Shown here piece by piece: positions 34,341-46,062 of a DNA stretch of 64,000 bases (position 1 is the stretch's first letter; each line of letters begins with the position of its first letter). The notes beneath the pieces were generated by a model. That model searched no databases. It was given only the letters and a program-made list of their open reading frames with translations, and had not been told where the DNA came from. The DNA is from Paracyclopina nana. Its lineage: Eukaryota > Arthropoda > Copepoda > Cyclopoida > Cyclopettidae. The position numbers and the translations under genes are program-made. Location of the stretch: assembly GCA_019096065.1 (NCBI GenBank), contig JAGUCH010000005.1, positions 310,001-374,000 of the forward strand. The letters run 5' to 3'.

Positions 34341-35689
34341 ACTTTTGCGTAATGAATCCCAACTCTTCAATGTGGCAAAATCGAACCTTTTTCTTACCGC
34401 CAAATATCACGCATTAAAGTTACTTAAAGCCGATGATAAAACAGCCCAAAATTGGAGGCAGAAAGAGGAGAATCATTGCTGAAGACAGTCATCGTTTTGA
34501 ATTGAGACCAAAGAAGTCAAGAGTCACTGTTTGTTATTTTTGTGGCTAATTATGGGCTGGATGATGAAATGAGTCTTTTCCTTGGCAGAAGAAATCTGCA
34601 TAGCAAAAAGGCTCTGAAATGAAGCAGCTCTGGGCCATTTCCCACTGACAACATCTGCCAAGGCTGCTTATGGCTGCTGATGCATAATAATAAAGACAGC
34701 AGTAAACAAAAGCACTTTTGCCATTCCACTATGGGCAATCTGCCCACAAAAATGCACTAGAATATTATATCCAGCTCAACCTCAAAAATAGATATATGCA
34801 TGCAAAATCAGATATAAAAAAGGTAAAAAACATTCAGAATTCAAAATTAAGAGAAATTTTTAGCACAGCAAATTATTGATCTAACTTTTTGAAATGTCAA
34901 ATAGCCTAAAAATGGTAATATTATAAAAACTACTAAAATAAAATCTCCCTAAATTGCGCTTTTTCCCAAAATGAGCCGTTTTGAAAAAAGTTAAAAATTT
35001 GATTTTTTTTTTAAATTGATTTTTTTTTAAAAATACAAAAAATGGATTTTTTAAAAAAATATTCAGAAATGGATATTTTTGAAAAATTGAGGTGTATCTC
35101 TTTAAAATTGCAACACATTTGGCGCAAATGAGCAAAGTTCCCAAGAAATGATTTGAATTTGCCCAAAATGAGTCCGATTTAAAAAAGTGTTTTTTTACAG
35201 CCTTGCTCCCCAGTGTGTCCTCGTCAGATGCCGCCGGCTTTTTTGCGCTCTACATTAGCCTTAGAAGAGGTCAGCACATCTTTTCCACAGAGCTGAGCCC
35301 ATTATTACACATTATTGTTCTCTAATCAGGCGTGAAGCTTCTGCTCTTCACAAGACATTTACAATCCACTTTTTCAAGCATACAGAGATTTCCTCATTCA
35401 ATTGCAATGATAAACGAGTTTGGAAAATAAATCAGCTACTGAAAAACTGGCCTTCATCCATTTGGACAGGGTTAATTATCACACATCCATTCCCACAAAA
35501 GAAGCGCAACTAGTACATAAACAACTTTATGTGCTCTGTAAAACGATTTCCCTAGGGTATAATTCAGTTTACACATCATACTCAGCTACTTTATGCCATG
35601 GTTCTTTCTAAGCATTTTGGGAGATATTATGCTTTACGGCTCGCCAGGAATCAGGAAAAGTAATTGTATTGCAGTTTAGAAAAAAGTGA

Positions 35690-35763
35690 CGGCGCGACCT
35701 AGATTCAAACCTCAGAAAGTTGGATTAAGAAACCGATGCTCTAACCACTGAGCTATACAAACC
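35690..35763 (-). tRNA. tRNA-like sequence (Lys-CTT-like), probably a pseudogene or SINE head
   Basis: On the minus strand: a perfect D arm GCTCAGTGGTTAGAGC (box A TAGCTCAGTGG), an anticodon loop TTCTTAA with CTT, and a box B GGTTTGAATCT with two departures from GGTTCGANTCC. The anticodon and T stems have mismatches and the acceptor halves (GTTTGTA and TCGCGCC) do not pair. So it is tRNA-derived but unlikely to be functional. Confidence 0.55.
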
Positions 35764-35847
35764 TATTAAGGTCAAGTAGTTGCTTAGCTTTTGTGAGACT
35801 TTCTTTGCTTTTAGCGGCAAAAAGAGAAGAAATGCCTAAAGAATTAA

Positions 35848-36069
35848 GGCCTGGTTCACCTGCGATATTATGATCAAAATATCGAGCGATATTATGCTGA
35901 TATTTGCAAATATCAGGTACTTCCAAAATCATTTTTTAATTTTTTTCTTCGGATTCGGTCTTTTGGCGCCAAAAGCCATCCTACAACAGTATCTAATTTC
36001 TCAGTTTCTCAGTATTTCGCTCCGATATTTTGTCAAAATATCTGATATTATGAGCAGGTGAACCATGCC
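35848..36069. mobile_element. PIF/Harbinger-like MITE
   Basis: 222 bp. Ends are GGCCTGGTTCACCTGC and, inverted, GGCATGGTTCACCTGC, with further inverted similarity (GATATTATGATCAAAATATC region against TCATAATATCAGATATTTTG). It is flanked by TAA on both sides (35845-35847, 36070-36072). A TWA 3-bp duplication with GG-starting ends is characteristic of PIF/Harbinger. No transposase is present. Confidence 0.7.
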
Positions 36070-36299
36070 TAAGAATGCTAAGATGCATTTTTTTCAGAAA
36101 ATAACGCTTTGCAAAGCTAGCGCAATGTAATTATAATTGTAATTGAAAAAGTACCACAAATAATCAAATGCCACAAAACAACTAAAACAGCCAACAAGAA
36201 TATTCACATAGCTTACTAAAGTAGTCAAAATCGAAATGCATCAAATAACATCATAACCCATCAAATTGCATCATTACAGCCAGAAAAAACCAAAAAGAG

Positions 36300-38165
36300 C
36301 ATAAACAAGCTTTGAAAAGCTTACTCGAGCAAAGCTCAAGCAACTAGAATCGCAAAGCATCCAAAAGCATCAACTCATCAAATTACATCAATTTTTATCA
36401 AAACAAAAAAGAGCTTAAGAAACCCGAGCAAAGCTTACTCAAGCAACCTAAATTCAAAATTAATTACAAATCATTGAAACACATCAAAGTGCATCAAAAA
36501 ACAAATCAAAACACGTCAAATTACATCTAACCACATCAAATCACATCAAATTGGATCAAAACAAAAGAGAGCTCAGAAACCTCAGCATAGTTTGCTCAAG
36601 CAGCCTAAATTAAAAGTTAATCGCAAAGCATCAAAGTGCATCAAAACGCATCAGATCACATCAAGGCACAAAAAGAGCTTGGGAAACCCGGGCAAAGCTT
36701 GCTCAAGCAAAGCAAAGTCAACAAGATAAAAAGGCTGGGGAAAAATCTGAAGTGACTTATAGTCTCTTTGAGAGGCAAAGTTGCACATCATGATGATTAA
36801 TTTATTGTAAAGAATCAAAACGCATCAAAGTGCATCAAAACACATCAAAACACGTCAAATTACATCTAACCACTTCAAATCACATCAAATTGGAAAAAAA
36901 AACAAAAAAGAGCCTATAAAACCTGAGCAAAGCTTGCTCAAGCCACCTAAATCCAAAATTATTTGCAAAGCATCAAAACGCATCATAGTACATCAAAATA
37001 CATAAAAACACGTCAAATTACATCTAACCGCTTCAAATCACATCAAATTGGAAAAAAACAAAAAGAGCCTATGAAACCTGAGCAAAGCTTGCTCAAGCCA
37101 CCTAAATCCAAAATTTATCGCAAAGCATCAAAACGCATCATAGTACATCAAAACACATAAAAACAAATTACATATAAACCACATCAAATCACATCAAATT
37201 GCATCAAAACAAAAAAGCGCTTAGAAACCTCAGCAAAGCTTGCTCAAGCAACCTGAATTAAAAATTAATCAAAACACATCCAAGTGCATGAAAACGCATC
37301 TAAACACGTCAAATTACATATAAACCACATCAAATTGCATCAAAACAAAAAAGAGCTAAGAAACCTGAGCGCAGCTTGCTCAAGCAACCTAAATCCAAAA
37401 GTTAATCGCAAAGCATCAAAGTGCATCAAAACACATCAAATTACACCTAACCACTTCAAATCACATCAAATTGCATCAAAACAAAAAAGCGCTTAGATAC
37501 CTGAAAGCAACTTGCTCAAGCAACCTAAAATCAAAATTAATCTAAACGCATCAAAACACATCAAAGAACATCAAAACACATAAAAACACATAAAATTACT
37601 TATAAACCACATCAAATTGCATCAAAACAAAAAAGAGCTTAAGAAAGCCGAGCAAAGCTTGCTCAAGCAACCTGAATTAAAAATTAATCAAAACACATCA
37701 AAGTGCATGAAAACGCATCTAAACACGTCAAATTACATCTAACCCCATCAAATCACATCAAATTGGATCAAAACAAGAGAGAGCTTAGAAACCTGAGCGC
37801 AGCTTGCTCAAGCAACCTAAATCCAAAAGTTAATCGCAAAGCATCAAAACACGTCAAATTACATCTAACCCCATCAAATCACATCAAATCACATCAAATT
37901 GGATCAAAACAAGAGAGAGCTTAGAAACCTGAGCGCAGCTTGCTCAAGCAACCTAAATCCAAAAGTTAATCGCAAAGCATCAAAGTGCATCAAAAGGCAT
38001 CAAAACGCATCAAAACGAATCAAGGCAAAAAAAGGGCTTGGGAAACCTGAGCAAAGCTTGCTCAAGCAAAGCAAGGGCAAAAAGAGAAACAGGCTGGGAA
38101 AAAGTCCGAAGTGACTTATTGTCTCTTTGAGAGGCAAAGTTGCACATCATGATGATGTGTTTTCA
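36300..38165. repeat. Composite satellite with CATCAAAA runs and AGCTTGCTCAAGCAACC cores
   Basis: About a dozen units of 110-160 nt. Each has a CATCAAA/ACATCAAAT-rich part, then AAGAGCTTAGAAACCTGAGC, AAAGCTTGCTCAAGCAACCT and AAATCCAAAATTAATCGC. A roughly 100-nt block with GTCTCTTTGAGAGGCAAAGT and TGCACATCATGATGAT occurs twice, at about 36710-36810 and 38050-38160. Confidence 0.9.
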
Positions 38166-38189
38166 GGTCCTTGTTTTGGGGCCATGATG

Positions 38190-38335
38190 ATGGTTTGACC
38201 CGCCCCGGCGCCAAGCGGGTCCGTTTGTGGCGTGACCATGGCGGCGGCCCGAGGGGGCGTAACCGGCTGAAACAGCAGCAGCAGCAAAAGAAGCGGCTTT
38301 GCCCTTTGTGCCGCAAGCTAGCTATACAGACCAGA
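38190..38335 (+). CDS. Isolated GC-rich open segment (doubtful exon)
   Basis: An isolated GC-rich island follows GTGTTTTCAG, an acceptor-like site near 38166. The open frame reads FWGHDDGLTRPGAKRVRLWR, a Gly/Arg stretch, a short Gln run and KKRLCPLCRKLA. GC-rich islands in this window otherwise coincide with Dll exons, which is why I note it. No domain is recognised and no partner exon was found. Confidence 0.2.
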
Positions 38336-38372
38336 ACTTGTTGTGTTTCTGCTACGCGGCAGCAACAACAGC

Positions 38373-39829
38373 CACAGTGGCCGATTTCGGGACTTGAGCG
38401 CGCATACTTTTTTCTTCGGAAATTAAGGATGTGGACTCATTGTTGGTTTTTTTGCTCGGATAGGGATTATTTTTTTTATGTTTTTTTTGATGCGATTTTA
38501 GGCCGATTTTGGGTACGGAAATAGGTTTAAAAATTGGTAGAAATTGAAATTTTGGGGTTTTTTTCGGAGTATTTTGGGTGATGTTCGAAAAAATGCTGAT
38601 GTAAAAAATCAGCCAAAAATGCTTGAAAGAGAGACAAAATTACCTGGTACAAAATGATTGGGACGATTTTGGCGGATAAATATGCAAAAAGTTGCTAATA
38701 AATAATAGGGTATTGATGCCATATTTTTGGCGGGATGTTTAGCCAAATTATTGTTGATTTTTAGGTATACAGGGCCAAAATCCGGTATATTATGTAAAAA
38801 ACTTCCTGCTTATGCCCATGTCATATCGGCATTTCACCATTTATTTTGCCAAAATCGGCCTAATTATACAGCAACAGAAAACCAAATCGACCTTTCAAGC
38901 AAATTCAAGTAATTTTCAACGCTGCAGATATTTCGTCAAAATATTTGTTTGAATGGAAAAAATACATCAATTGGTAATCCAGTTTAATAATCATTAAATA
39001 TAACGCATTTCAAGCCTTGTTTCTTAACAAAAGCTCAGTCAAACACGATGCAATATGCGGGGCACAATTAAAGAATAGCCCACTGTGCACAACTGAAATG
39101 TATTTTATCTTATTGGATTGCTTTTTTTTAACATCACGCGTTTTTTTTTCATTGACTTTTCAACCCATTGAGAAAAGGTCGAAAAGCTGCTCTTTTTATG
39201 GCCTTTTTCAGCCAAAAATGTGTCACATTTTCGGTCTTGTTCAAACAGGACTTTTATGGCCAAAACTTGGCTTGTTTCACACACAAAATGACTGTAAATA
39301 ACTCTGTAAAGAAAAAAGGCTTTGGTTTCTCCAGAAACAACCGCCGCGAAAATTCAGTTTATTAGCTCATAAAATGATCCTTTTGTGGGGTGATTTTTAT
39401 TGTTTTTGAAATCCAGACATGATAAATCATCAGGATGTCGCCATTCTGGTCACTGAATGGCAAGTGTTTGTTTACCACTTGCTGTTTGGCGGAAAAACTA
39501 ATTACGGGGCCTGCGCCGTCCGGGACGGCCGGCACACAGGTCAAACTTGACAGCGCTACCAGACATTTTCTCCTAATTATTTGTCCAACTCTCAAAATGT
39601 GTAGAATATTTGAAAATTGCTTTAAATCACGCTTAGATGGATTTTTCTAGCAGTAAAGGGCCAAATTTGGCCAAAACCCTCAAAAAATGCCAAAATTCAA
39701 ATTCGGGAATGAATTCCAGATTATCATAAAAAACGACTAAATAATAAAAATATTTATTTTAAAAAAATTCGCCACAAAAACCGTGAAAAACGCCAAAAGT
39801 CGAGTATGCGCGTCTAAATAGCCACTGTG
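38373..39829. mobile_element. Possible 1.46-kb CACAGTGG-ended element
   Basis: The left end is CACAGTG, an 18-nt spacer, then GCGCGCATAC. The right end, read inward, is CACAGTG, a 9-nt spacer, then ACGCGCATAC. This is the same left-18/right-9 layout as the element at 30377-30485. An extra outward-matching end at 39080-39087 suggests a nested or composite structure. No target duplication is seen. Confidence 0.4.
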
Positions 39830-42800
39830 CAATGTTTATGGTGAAAATGTGACTTTTTCCCTCAAAAAATAAGACTAGCTAATGAAAAGACGGAATTGCT
39901 TACCTGGCAATTATTCATAGATGTCTAGGCGCGCCTTGGCAGGTTTGACCGGCACACGGGTCAACTTTACTGCTGCTGCTGTCATCGTCGTCGAAAAGTC
40001 AAAGTCGGCAATTTCACAAAAGTGGTCAACTGCGGGGAGCCAGAAAGGAGTCTCACTCGCAAAAATCGCACGAAAACCGCAAAAAATTGGTAATTAACGC
40101 ACAGCTGATTCACTGCGCGCCGCATGGCGATGTTTACAAAACACTGACTTTGTTTACGTTTCGGCACTTTCGCGAGATTGAGCCCATGAAGGCTCCAAAT
40201 TAATCGATTATAAATAACTTTTTTTCTGATAATGCAAATATTATATTTTTCGGAAAATGCCTTTACAATACCGATAAATAAAGGACATTTTAGAAAATTA
40301 ACAAGATCTTTCACAATTTGTTTTTTTCTTCAAAAATATCATTAGCTATTTTTTGGAAATTGCCTTGAAAATGGTGTTATACCAATATGATAAGATATTT
40401 TCGGAATTATGATTTTGTTTTTTCACTTTAATTTATCAAGTGGGCCCAAGAAGGCTTTCTTTTTCGAGACTCTGCAAATTGTAAGGAAGCCCCAAAAAAT
40501 TATTTGTAGGCAACCAAAACAAAGTTGATTGGACCCAAGAAGACCTTTGATTGATTGATTTTTTTAAATCGCAAAAATTGAAAACTCCTTTAAATGTAGT
40601 GTTTGCATACATTATTAAAATCAAGTGGGCCCTTGAAACCCTTCTTTCCTTTTTGAAATAAGAAAATGCTTCTAAAACAAAAACAAACTAAGCTAATTTT
40701 AGGCTTCAAAAATAGATAGGAAAAATTAGGTTTGTTTTCAATATCAGCTTTTCAAAGGCTTGGAAATCGGAAGGGCCCAAGAAGACCTCTCTGCTATTCA
40801 CTATATCTCAGGTGTTTGACATTTTCCCGAAATGATAGGTACCAATTGAGGCAGCTCTGCTGACATTGACAAGTGGCCATGTCATTACAATGGCGACACG
40901 TCAATCTCCTAGCTACATTCAAAAATCATGTGCAAAACTACCAATTGGAATTGAATCTTGCGAAACCACAAATCAGATGAAGCTCGCCTCTGGCTCTGTT
41001 TGTGTCATCATTTTCAAATTTGGCAGTAAACAACCAATTTTCCATCTGACTTGCAAGTAGCCAAATATCATACCCAATTGAGCAGGTCAACCAAAAAAAA
41101 GAAATAAATAAATAAAAATTTGGCCATATGTCATTTCACAACATTTTTTTAATGGCTGATGTGAAAAATGGGAAATCTTTTTTTTGCTTGTTTTACATTA
41201 TCATTGGAATAATGATGACCTTAATGGATTTTTACCCTTATGACCACTGGGCACAGTGGGGCAAATTTGTCAAAAAACATTTTTAAGCATTTTTAAGGTT
41301 GAGAGTGCACAGTGTGGCAGAAGCACCTGGTACATTTAAAAATCATTAGCCAAAAACAGAGGCCAAGTGTTTTGTGTGTGAACAGCAGCTGCTGAAATAT
41401 GCTAATATTTATGGTGAAACCATTTGGGAAAAAATCGCAGAAAATCAATCTGGACATTCTCCCATTGCTGATCCACTTCTGCTTCACCAATTCCTTTGAA
41501 AAATCAAGGAAGTGTGAGAAATTATGTCCCTCGTCCCCTAGCTCACCATAGCTGCTTTCACAACTTTTCCCCCACAGGAGAAACTCGGAGTAAAAAACCC
41601 TGTTTCTATCTGACGTGGGACTGTAAAACAGGGATGTAAAATGATCAGGAGGTATCATAAAACGCTGATTTTAGGCTGTTGAATTTCAAGCTATGAGCAA
41701 AGTGCTCTCACTCTTCTTTTGCGCAGCAAGTTTGACAACTTTACATCCCTCATGGACTGTAAAGTTTACAACCCCATCATAATTGCAGAAACTAACTAAG
41801 CAGTTGTGACTGGAAAATAATGAGTGCCAAGCGAATGCTAGCTAATTTGTCATTATGATCAAATAATATTTCGAAGGTATGTAAAGTAACTTTACAGAAT
41901 CATTAAGTGTAAAGTTCTTGCAATAAGCTAATTGAAAATTGAAATCTCATAAGTGAAATTCACTTTACTATAGTTTGTAAAGTATAAACTTTATGCCATC
42001 ATCAGGAAGGTAGTATATAAAGTGGTATGCTCAAAATAATTTTCTGTACCCTCCATGTTGTGCTTTGAGGTGGAAAAACTGAGCCACGCCTCTCCCAGTT
42101 TGAATGGCCGAAAATTGCAAAGTCGGAAAATTTAGGGACAGGAAACGACGACAACCGACTCGATAATTTGCATCTAGAAATCGTAGTCGTCTTTGTCGAC
42201 TACTTTGAAACAATGACGGTGACAAGTTGACCCACAGGGTGTCTCAACTACCAAGTAATTGCTACTTTCCAAATGTCTTTGCGGACAAGTTTTCCTTCAC
42301 GACCAATGTTTTCCCATTATTTTCCAGCTTGACTCCAAATTCAAGGATAATTTCAGGCTTTGTTTCCAATGTCATTTGCTGAGTGGCCAAAAACTCTGCC
42401 AACTCCAGTCGATATATGGAGACAAGTTATCGCTCTTTAAATAATACTTTATTATAACGTAACTCAAGTCGATATATGGAAACAAGTTATCGCTCTTTAA
42501 ATAATACTTTTTTATAACGTTCAAAAATTTTGTTCATAACCATTTAATCAATTTCAGTTTATTCCCTATTGTTTACGCTGTTTGCATTTATTGTCGGCAT
42601 GCAAAAATAAATATCCGATCGCAACTGGTGATAAACAAAAAAAGCCAATTTTCTTGAGACACTGCACAAATCTTTGCATTGGTAAATATTTGGAGCAAAA
42701 GTGAAGGAAGCAGAGCAAAATATCGAATGTCTAATTGTAGAACTAGGATGTGGTGCTCACTATGTCTAGACCTTTGACAGATATTACCAGTGGTTTTCCA

Positions 42801-44436
42801 TGGAATTTCCAAAACCCAAATTCTGTCCAGCAGCAGCATTGCAAGGCTGTTTTTATGTAGCAAAAGCACGAGCTCAGCGATTAGAGAGACTCAGCTCATT
42901 TGTGCGAGGTTTGACCCCATTAAAACAGAAAAAATTGCTCCTTTCCGCCACACTTCCAAAGAAAAGTGTGTTAGCGTACACCAAAAATTGTCTCATCTTC
43001 AAATCACTTTTGCTCCATTATTGAACCATAATCAAGATTTGTGCGAGCACTCAAGTAAGTTGGCATTTTTTGTGCCACGCCAACTATGATCAAAGATTTA
43101 CCTCGGCAAGTTGACAAAAAATAATTGCCGTCAAAATAGTAACGTGAACAAAAATGGAAGCGCATAATTGTTATTCAAATGAGCATGCATGTGTATACAG
43201 CGGCTATGACGCTAAAACTTGTTAACTTTATACATATATTTTTATATTCTTAAAGATTGCACGTGCATCATTAAATCGACTAATCACATCAAAGTTTTTG
43301 CCTTTTGAACAAATGAAATTTATCAAGAAGCCTGAAATGATCATTGAATTTGGAGCTAAGCTCAAAATTGGGCAACTAACCCTAGTAGAAAAAACCCCAT
43401 TTGGTATGACCATCATAATTATCTCTTGAGTAATTTTGTGGTGAAAGCCATTTTGTGGTGGTGAATTTTTCCATTTTTCCACTAGAAGCCTATTAGTAAA
43501 AGCTTGATTATAGGTTGAGATTTCCTCTAGTTGGGAAAGCTCAATTTTTATTTGACGAGAACAAAAGAAGAGATGCAGCGCAGTAGTAACTTGGAGGTCA
43601 TAAAAGTTGAGTGCTATTGCACCAATCAGACTTTTGAATGGAAAAGTCATAAAATCCGGATTCTAAAGCCAAATCATCGCAAGTCATGCACATTTTCAAG
43701 CCTTTATGGACTTCCAACGATTTCCCATCTTTGACCTATAAAAGTCCCAAGTGGATTTCCATTTCAAAATCAATATAGTAAAATAGTACATTTTTTTTTC
43801 AAATTGCACTTTTGAAAATTCAAGTCAGCAAGCTTTCCATTTTGCAAAATTGGAGTTTTCCATGGATTTCTTCAACAAAAAAGAACACATCATTTAATAG
43901 GCTTTCCAAAACTTGGCGAGGCTTCCCAAGCTCATTCATGCTGTCTAAATTAGCTTTCCAACAATTAAAGTAAGATTTCTCAATATTCTGGCTTTCCGAT
44001 AATTTCAGTTATGGCTTTCCACTCTCTTTTCTTGTCTTGGCATAAGGGATTTCCAAAGCAGCTGACGGCTTTCCACTCAACACCTAACTTAACTCAATTT
44101 GTCAAACTTCCTGATAAATATTGAAGCTTTCCACGAAATTCAGTTGGGGCTTTCCACTCGCTTGAAATGAGGGATTTCCAAAACAGCTGACTTGGACCTT
44201 ATCTGGCATTGACTTTAGCCAACATGCCCAATCATCTTTATCACTGAAGGAGCTCGGGCTTAGAGTTGTTACGGCAAATGAGAAAAGGAAGTCGTATGTA
44301 ACACGTTTACAGCGAAAATGATGATGAAGACGCGAGCAAGCTTAAATTCCCTTAGGGCACTGAGCCAATTTTGAAAACTGGACAACAAACCGTTTTTAGC
44401 CCCATTCATTCAAGTTTTCAGCCTTCTTAACATTGA
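39830..44436. other. Intergenic region without recognised gene
   Basis: Contains diverged repeats around AAGTGGGCCCAAGAAGGC (40437-40800), a 60-nt tandem duplication at 42405-42525 (GATATATGGAGACAAGTTAT and CGCTCTTTAAATAATACTTT), repeated GGCTTTCCACTC motifs at 43855-44190, and single CACAGTGG ends near 41252. Confidence 0.55.
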
Positions 44437-44442
44437 TTTATT
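44437..44442 (-). terminator. Poly(A) signal of the GT31 gene
   Basis: AATAAA on the minus strand, 35 nt after the proposed stop codon, at a normal spacing for a compact 3' UTR. Confidence 0.65.
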
Positions 44443-44476
44443 AGTATGCATGTTTTAATTGCTGCATACCACACAT

Positions 44477-44664
44477 TCAATATGCCTGGCTATTTTTGGT
44501 ATCCCACTTGGCTCTTTTCCTGAATAATTCATGCCATTTTGCAGCTCTTTGCTCAGCTGTCATTCCATGCAAAAGCATGGCAATAAACTCGGTTGAGTTG
44601 TCATCATCACTGGTGAATAATTCAAAGTGTTCATGCTCCAGTCCAAGTTTGGAGGGCAAAATAC
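44477..44664 (-). CDS. GT31 C-terminal segment in a shifted frame
   Basis: Open in the frame that reads (P-G-)ILPSKLGLEHEHFELF, TSDDDNSTEFIAMLLHG, MTAEQRAAKWHELFRKR, AKW ... SQAY, then TGA at 44477-44479. A canonical AATAAA lies 35 nt further on (44437-44442), which supports this as the true end of the gene. The frame joins the previous exon only if 23 nt (44665-44687), or an interval of equal length modulo 3, is removed. Alternatives are a 29-nt or a 77-nt intron starting at 44664, or a real frameshift that would make the gene defective. Confidence 0.65.
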
Positions 44665-46062
44665 CTGAAATGTAACTGGAGTTATACCTGGGTTATTCAA
44701 GTTATGCCATGAGTTGCCTGTTAGGTATAAATCCTCAATCCAAATGTAATCTTGGTGGAAAAAAGTCGCGAAACCCTCATAAATGGCAACAGCTGATTGT
44801 GGGCTCATTATGTAAGTTGGACCTGCGCAATAATTCGGGTATTCATTTGGGCTCCAGTCCATTTTGGAAACAAACCTGGATAAAATACAGGGATTTGTTA
44901 ACTTAATTTCCAATAAATGTTTCCCGCTGTTTGTTTTTGATTTTTTTGCTTAAAAAACTTGCCAAAAAGTCGGCTGTTTGTTGTGGTTTTAATTGTGTTG
45001 AAAAAACGCGCCAAAAAGTCAGCTGCTTGTTATTGTTTTTGTGCAAATGAAAGAAACTTGCCAAAAATGTCAGCTGTTTTATTGGTTTTTAAAATAATTT
45101 CTAAAAAAACCGGTGAGACTTAAAAGTCAGCTGTTTCTTATTGATTTTTTTTGCTTAAAAAACTTGCCAAAAAGTCAGGTGTTTGTTGCAGTTTTAATTA
45201 TGTTAAAAAAGTGCCACAAAGTCAGGTGTTTGTTATTAATTTTGTACAAAAAAAAAGAAACTTACCAAAAATGTCAGCTGTTTTATTGGTTTTTTAAACA
45301 ATTTAAAAAAACCGGTGTGACGTCATAATAACAAACAGCTGAACAAACAGCTGACTTTAAGGTAAAGTCAGCTGTTTGTTATAATTTTTCGTTAGCTTAA
45401 AACACTTGCCAAAAATGTCAGCTGGTTAATTTTGTTTGTATTGTGTCGAAAAATCTTTTACAAAAAGAAAGTCAGCTGTTTGTTTGTGGTTTCCCATAAA
45501 AATCAGCTGTTTGACTTTCTATTACATTTTTTTAAATAAAAGGTTCTTTGTTTTGTTTACCATTTGGATTCAGGCCATCTCATGGGAATCAGCTGATCTG
45601 GCTGAGTCAGCACATTGCAGTGAATTTTGCGCGGATTTGCACTGGCCAAATAGTTATCCAAGAAGTCCAAATTGACAATGACATCATCATCCAGTTTGAT
45701 GAGCCAATCTATTTTGGCAGTTTCCACTGTGGAAATCCAATGAAAAGCAGCCAACAGCTTCATTGCCACAGTGTGGTAATTATCTTCAACTTGCGGTATA
45801 AGCAAGTCATGGTATACCTCATTTTCATACCATATAACCCTGGTATACTCCTCAGGTATACCAACATCTCCTGCTTGAAGTATACCAAACAAGAACAACA
45901 ATTGGTAATTGTAATTGGGCAATTTGTGAGTTCTTCCAAAAGATTGCCTAATTTGATACCTGGTATCCCAAGAATACCATCTGGTTATAACCAGCATAAT
46001 CACGTTGGTATCTTGCATCACCTCTCTTGAAGTTATACTAAAATTGCTGAGGGTCAAAATAC
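44477..46062 (-). CDS. Beta-1,3-glycosyltransferase, GT31 family (3' part of gene)
   Basis: Golgi enzymes of this family (Pfam Galactosyl_T) transfer galactose, GalNAc or GlcNAc in beta-1,3 linkage using UDP-sugars and Mn2+. Two exons are clear: 45561-46062 and one starting at 44875. Motifs in order: LVITRWYSWDTRYQIRQSFG (the family RxxIRxTWG block), FLFG, ENEVYHDLLIPQVEDNYHTV with MKLLAAFHW, the metal-binding KLDDDVIVN (the DxD motif), MRWPESKW split by the intron, YPNYCAGPTYIMS, and IEDLYLTG (family EDVYxG). Exon junctions are phase-consistent (AAATG/GTAAAC donor; TTTTATCCAG acceptor). The transmembrane N-terminus lies in upstream exons not found. The exact donor and acceptor substrates cannot be told. 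The last 60 codons are in another frame (see the separate entry). Confidence 0.9.
44665..44875 (-). CDS. GT31 exon with YPNYC and EDLYLTG motifs
   Basis: It starts after the acceptor TATTTTATCCAG at 44876 and continues the previous exon's split Trp codon: FVSKMDWSPNEYPNYC, then AGPTYIMSPQSAVAIY, a FFHQDYIWIEDLYLTG stretch, and GNSWHNLNNPG. Two donors are possible: CCCAG/GTATAA at 44688/44687 and TTTCAG/GTATTT at 44665/44664. Choosing the first, with an acceptor at 44665, leaves a 23-nt intron and restores the frame of the C-terminal segment. Confidence 0.85.
44935..45520. repeat. Tandem repeat filling the GT31 intron
   Basis: Imperfect units of about 60-70 nt with the core AACTTGCCAAAAAGTCAGCTG followed by TTTGTT. 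Around ten cores are visible. The repeated CAGCTG is an E-box-like palindrome, but the array looks like an ordinary intronic minisatellite. Confidence 0.75.
45561..46062 (-). CDS. GT31 exon carrying the DxD motif
   Basis: The exon is 502 nt. Its acceptor TGTTTGTTTAG precedes 46062 (one upstream base completes the first codon) and its donor is at 45561/45560. It encodes the N-terminal two-thirds of the catalytic domain from the IRQSFG block to MRWPESK, and its last two bases TG pair with the first G of the next exon to make the Trp of the conserved KW. The DDD motif occurs about two-thirds of the way along. The downstream intron (44876-45560) is filled by a tandem repeat. Confidence 0.9.

Noticed and set aside
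25728..39829. A 14-kb CACAGTGG-ended element with CAATG on both sides
   Set aside because: The 5-bp match is likely by chance given the many possible end pairs; the ends do not share the second block, and the interval would include Dll exons 1, A and B.
45726..45775. CCACTGTGG and CCACAGTGTGG inside the GT31 exon
   Set aside because: They lie within conserved coding sequence; not transposon ends.
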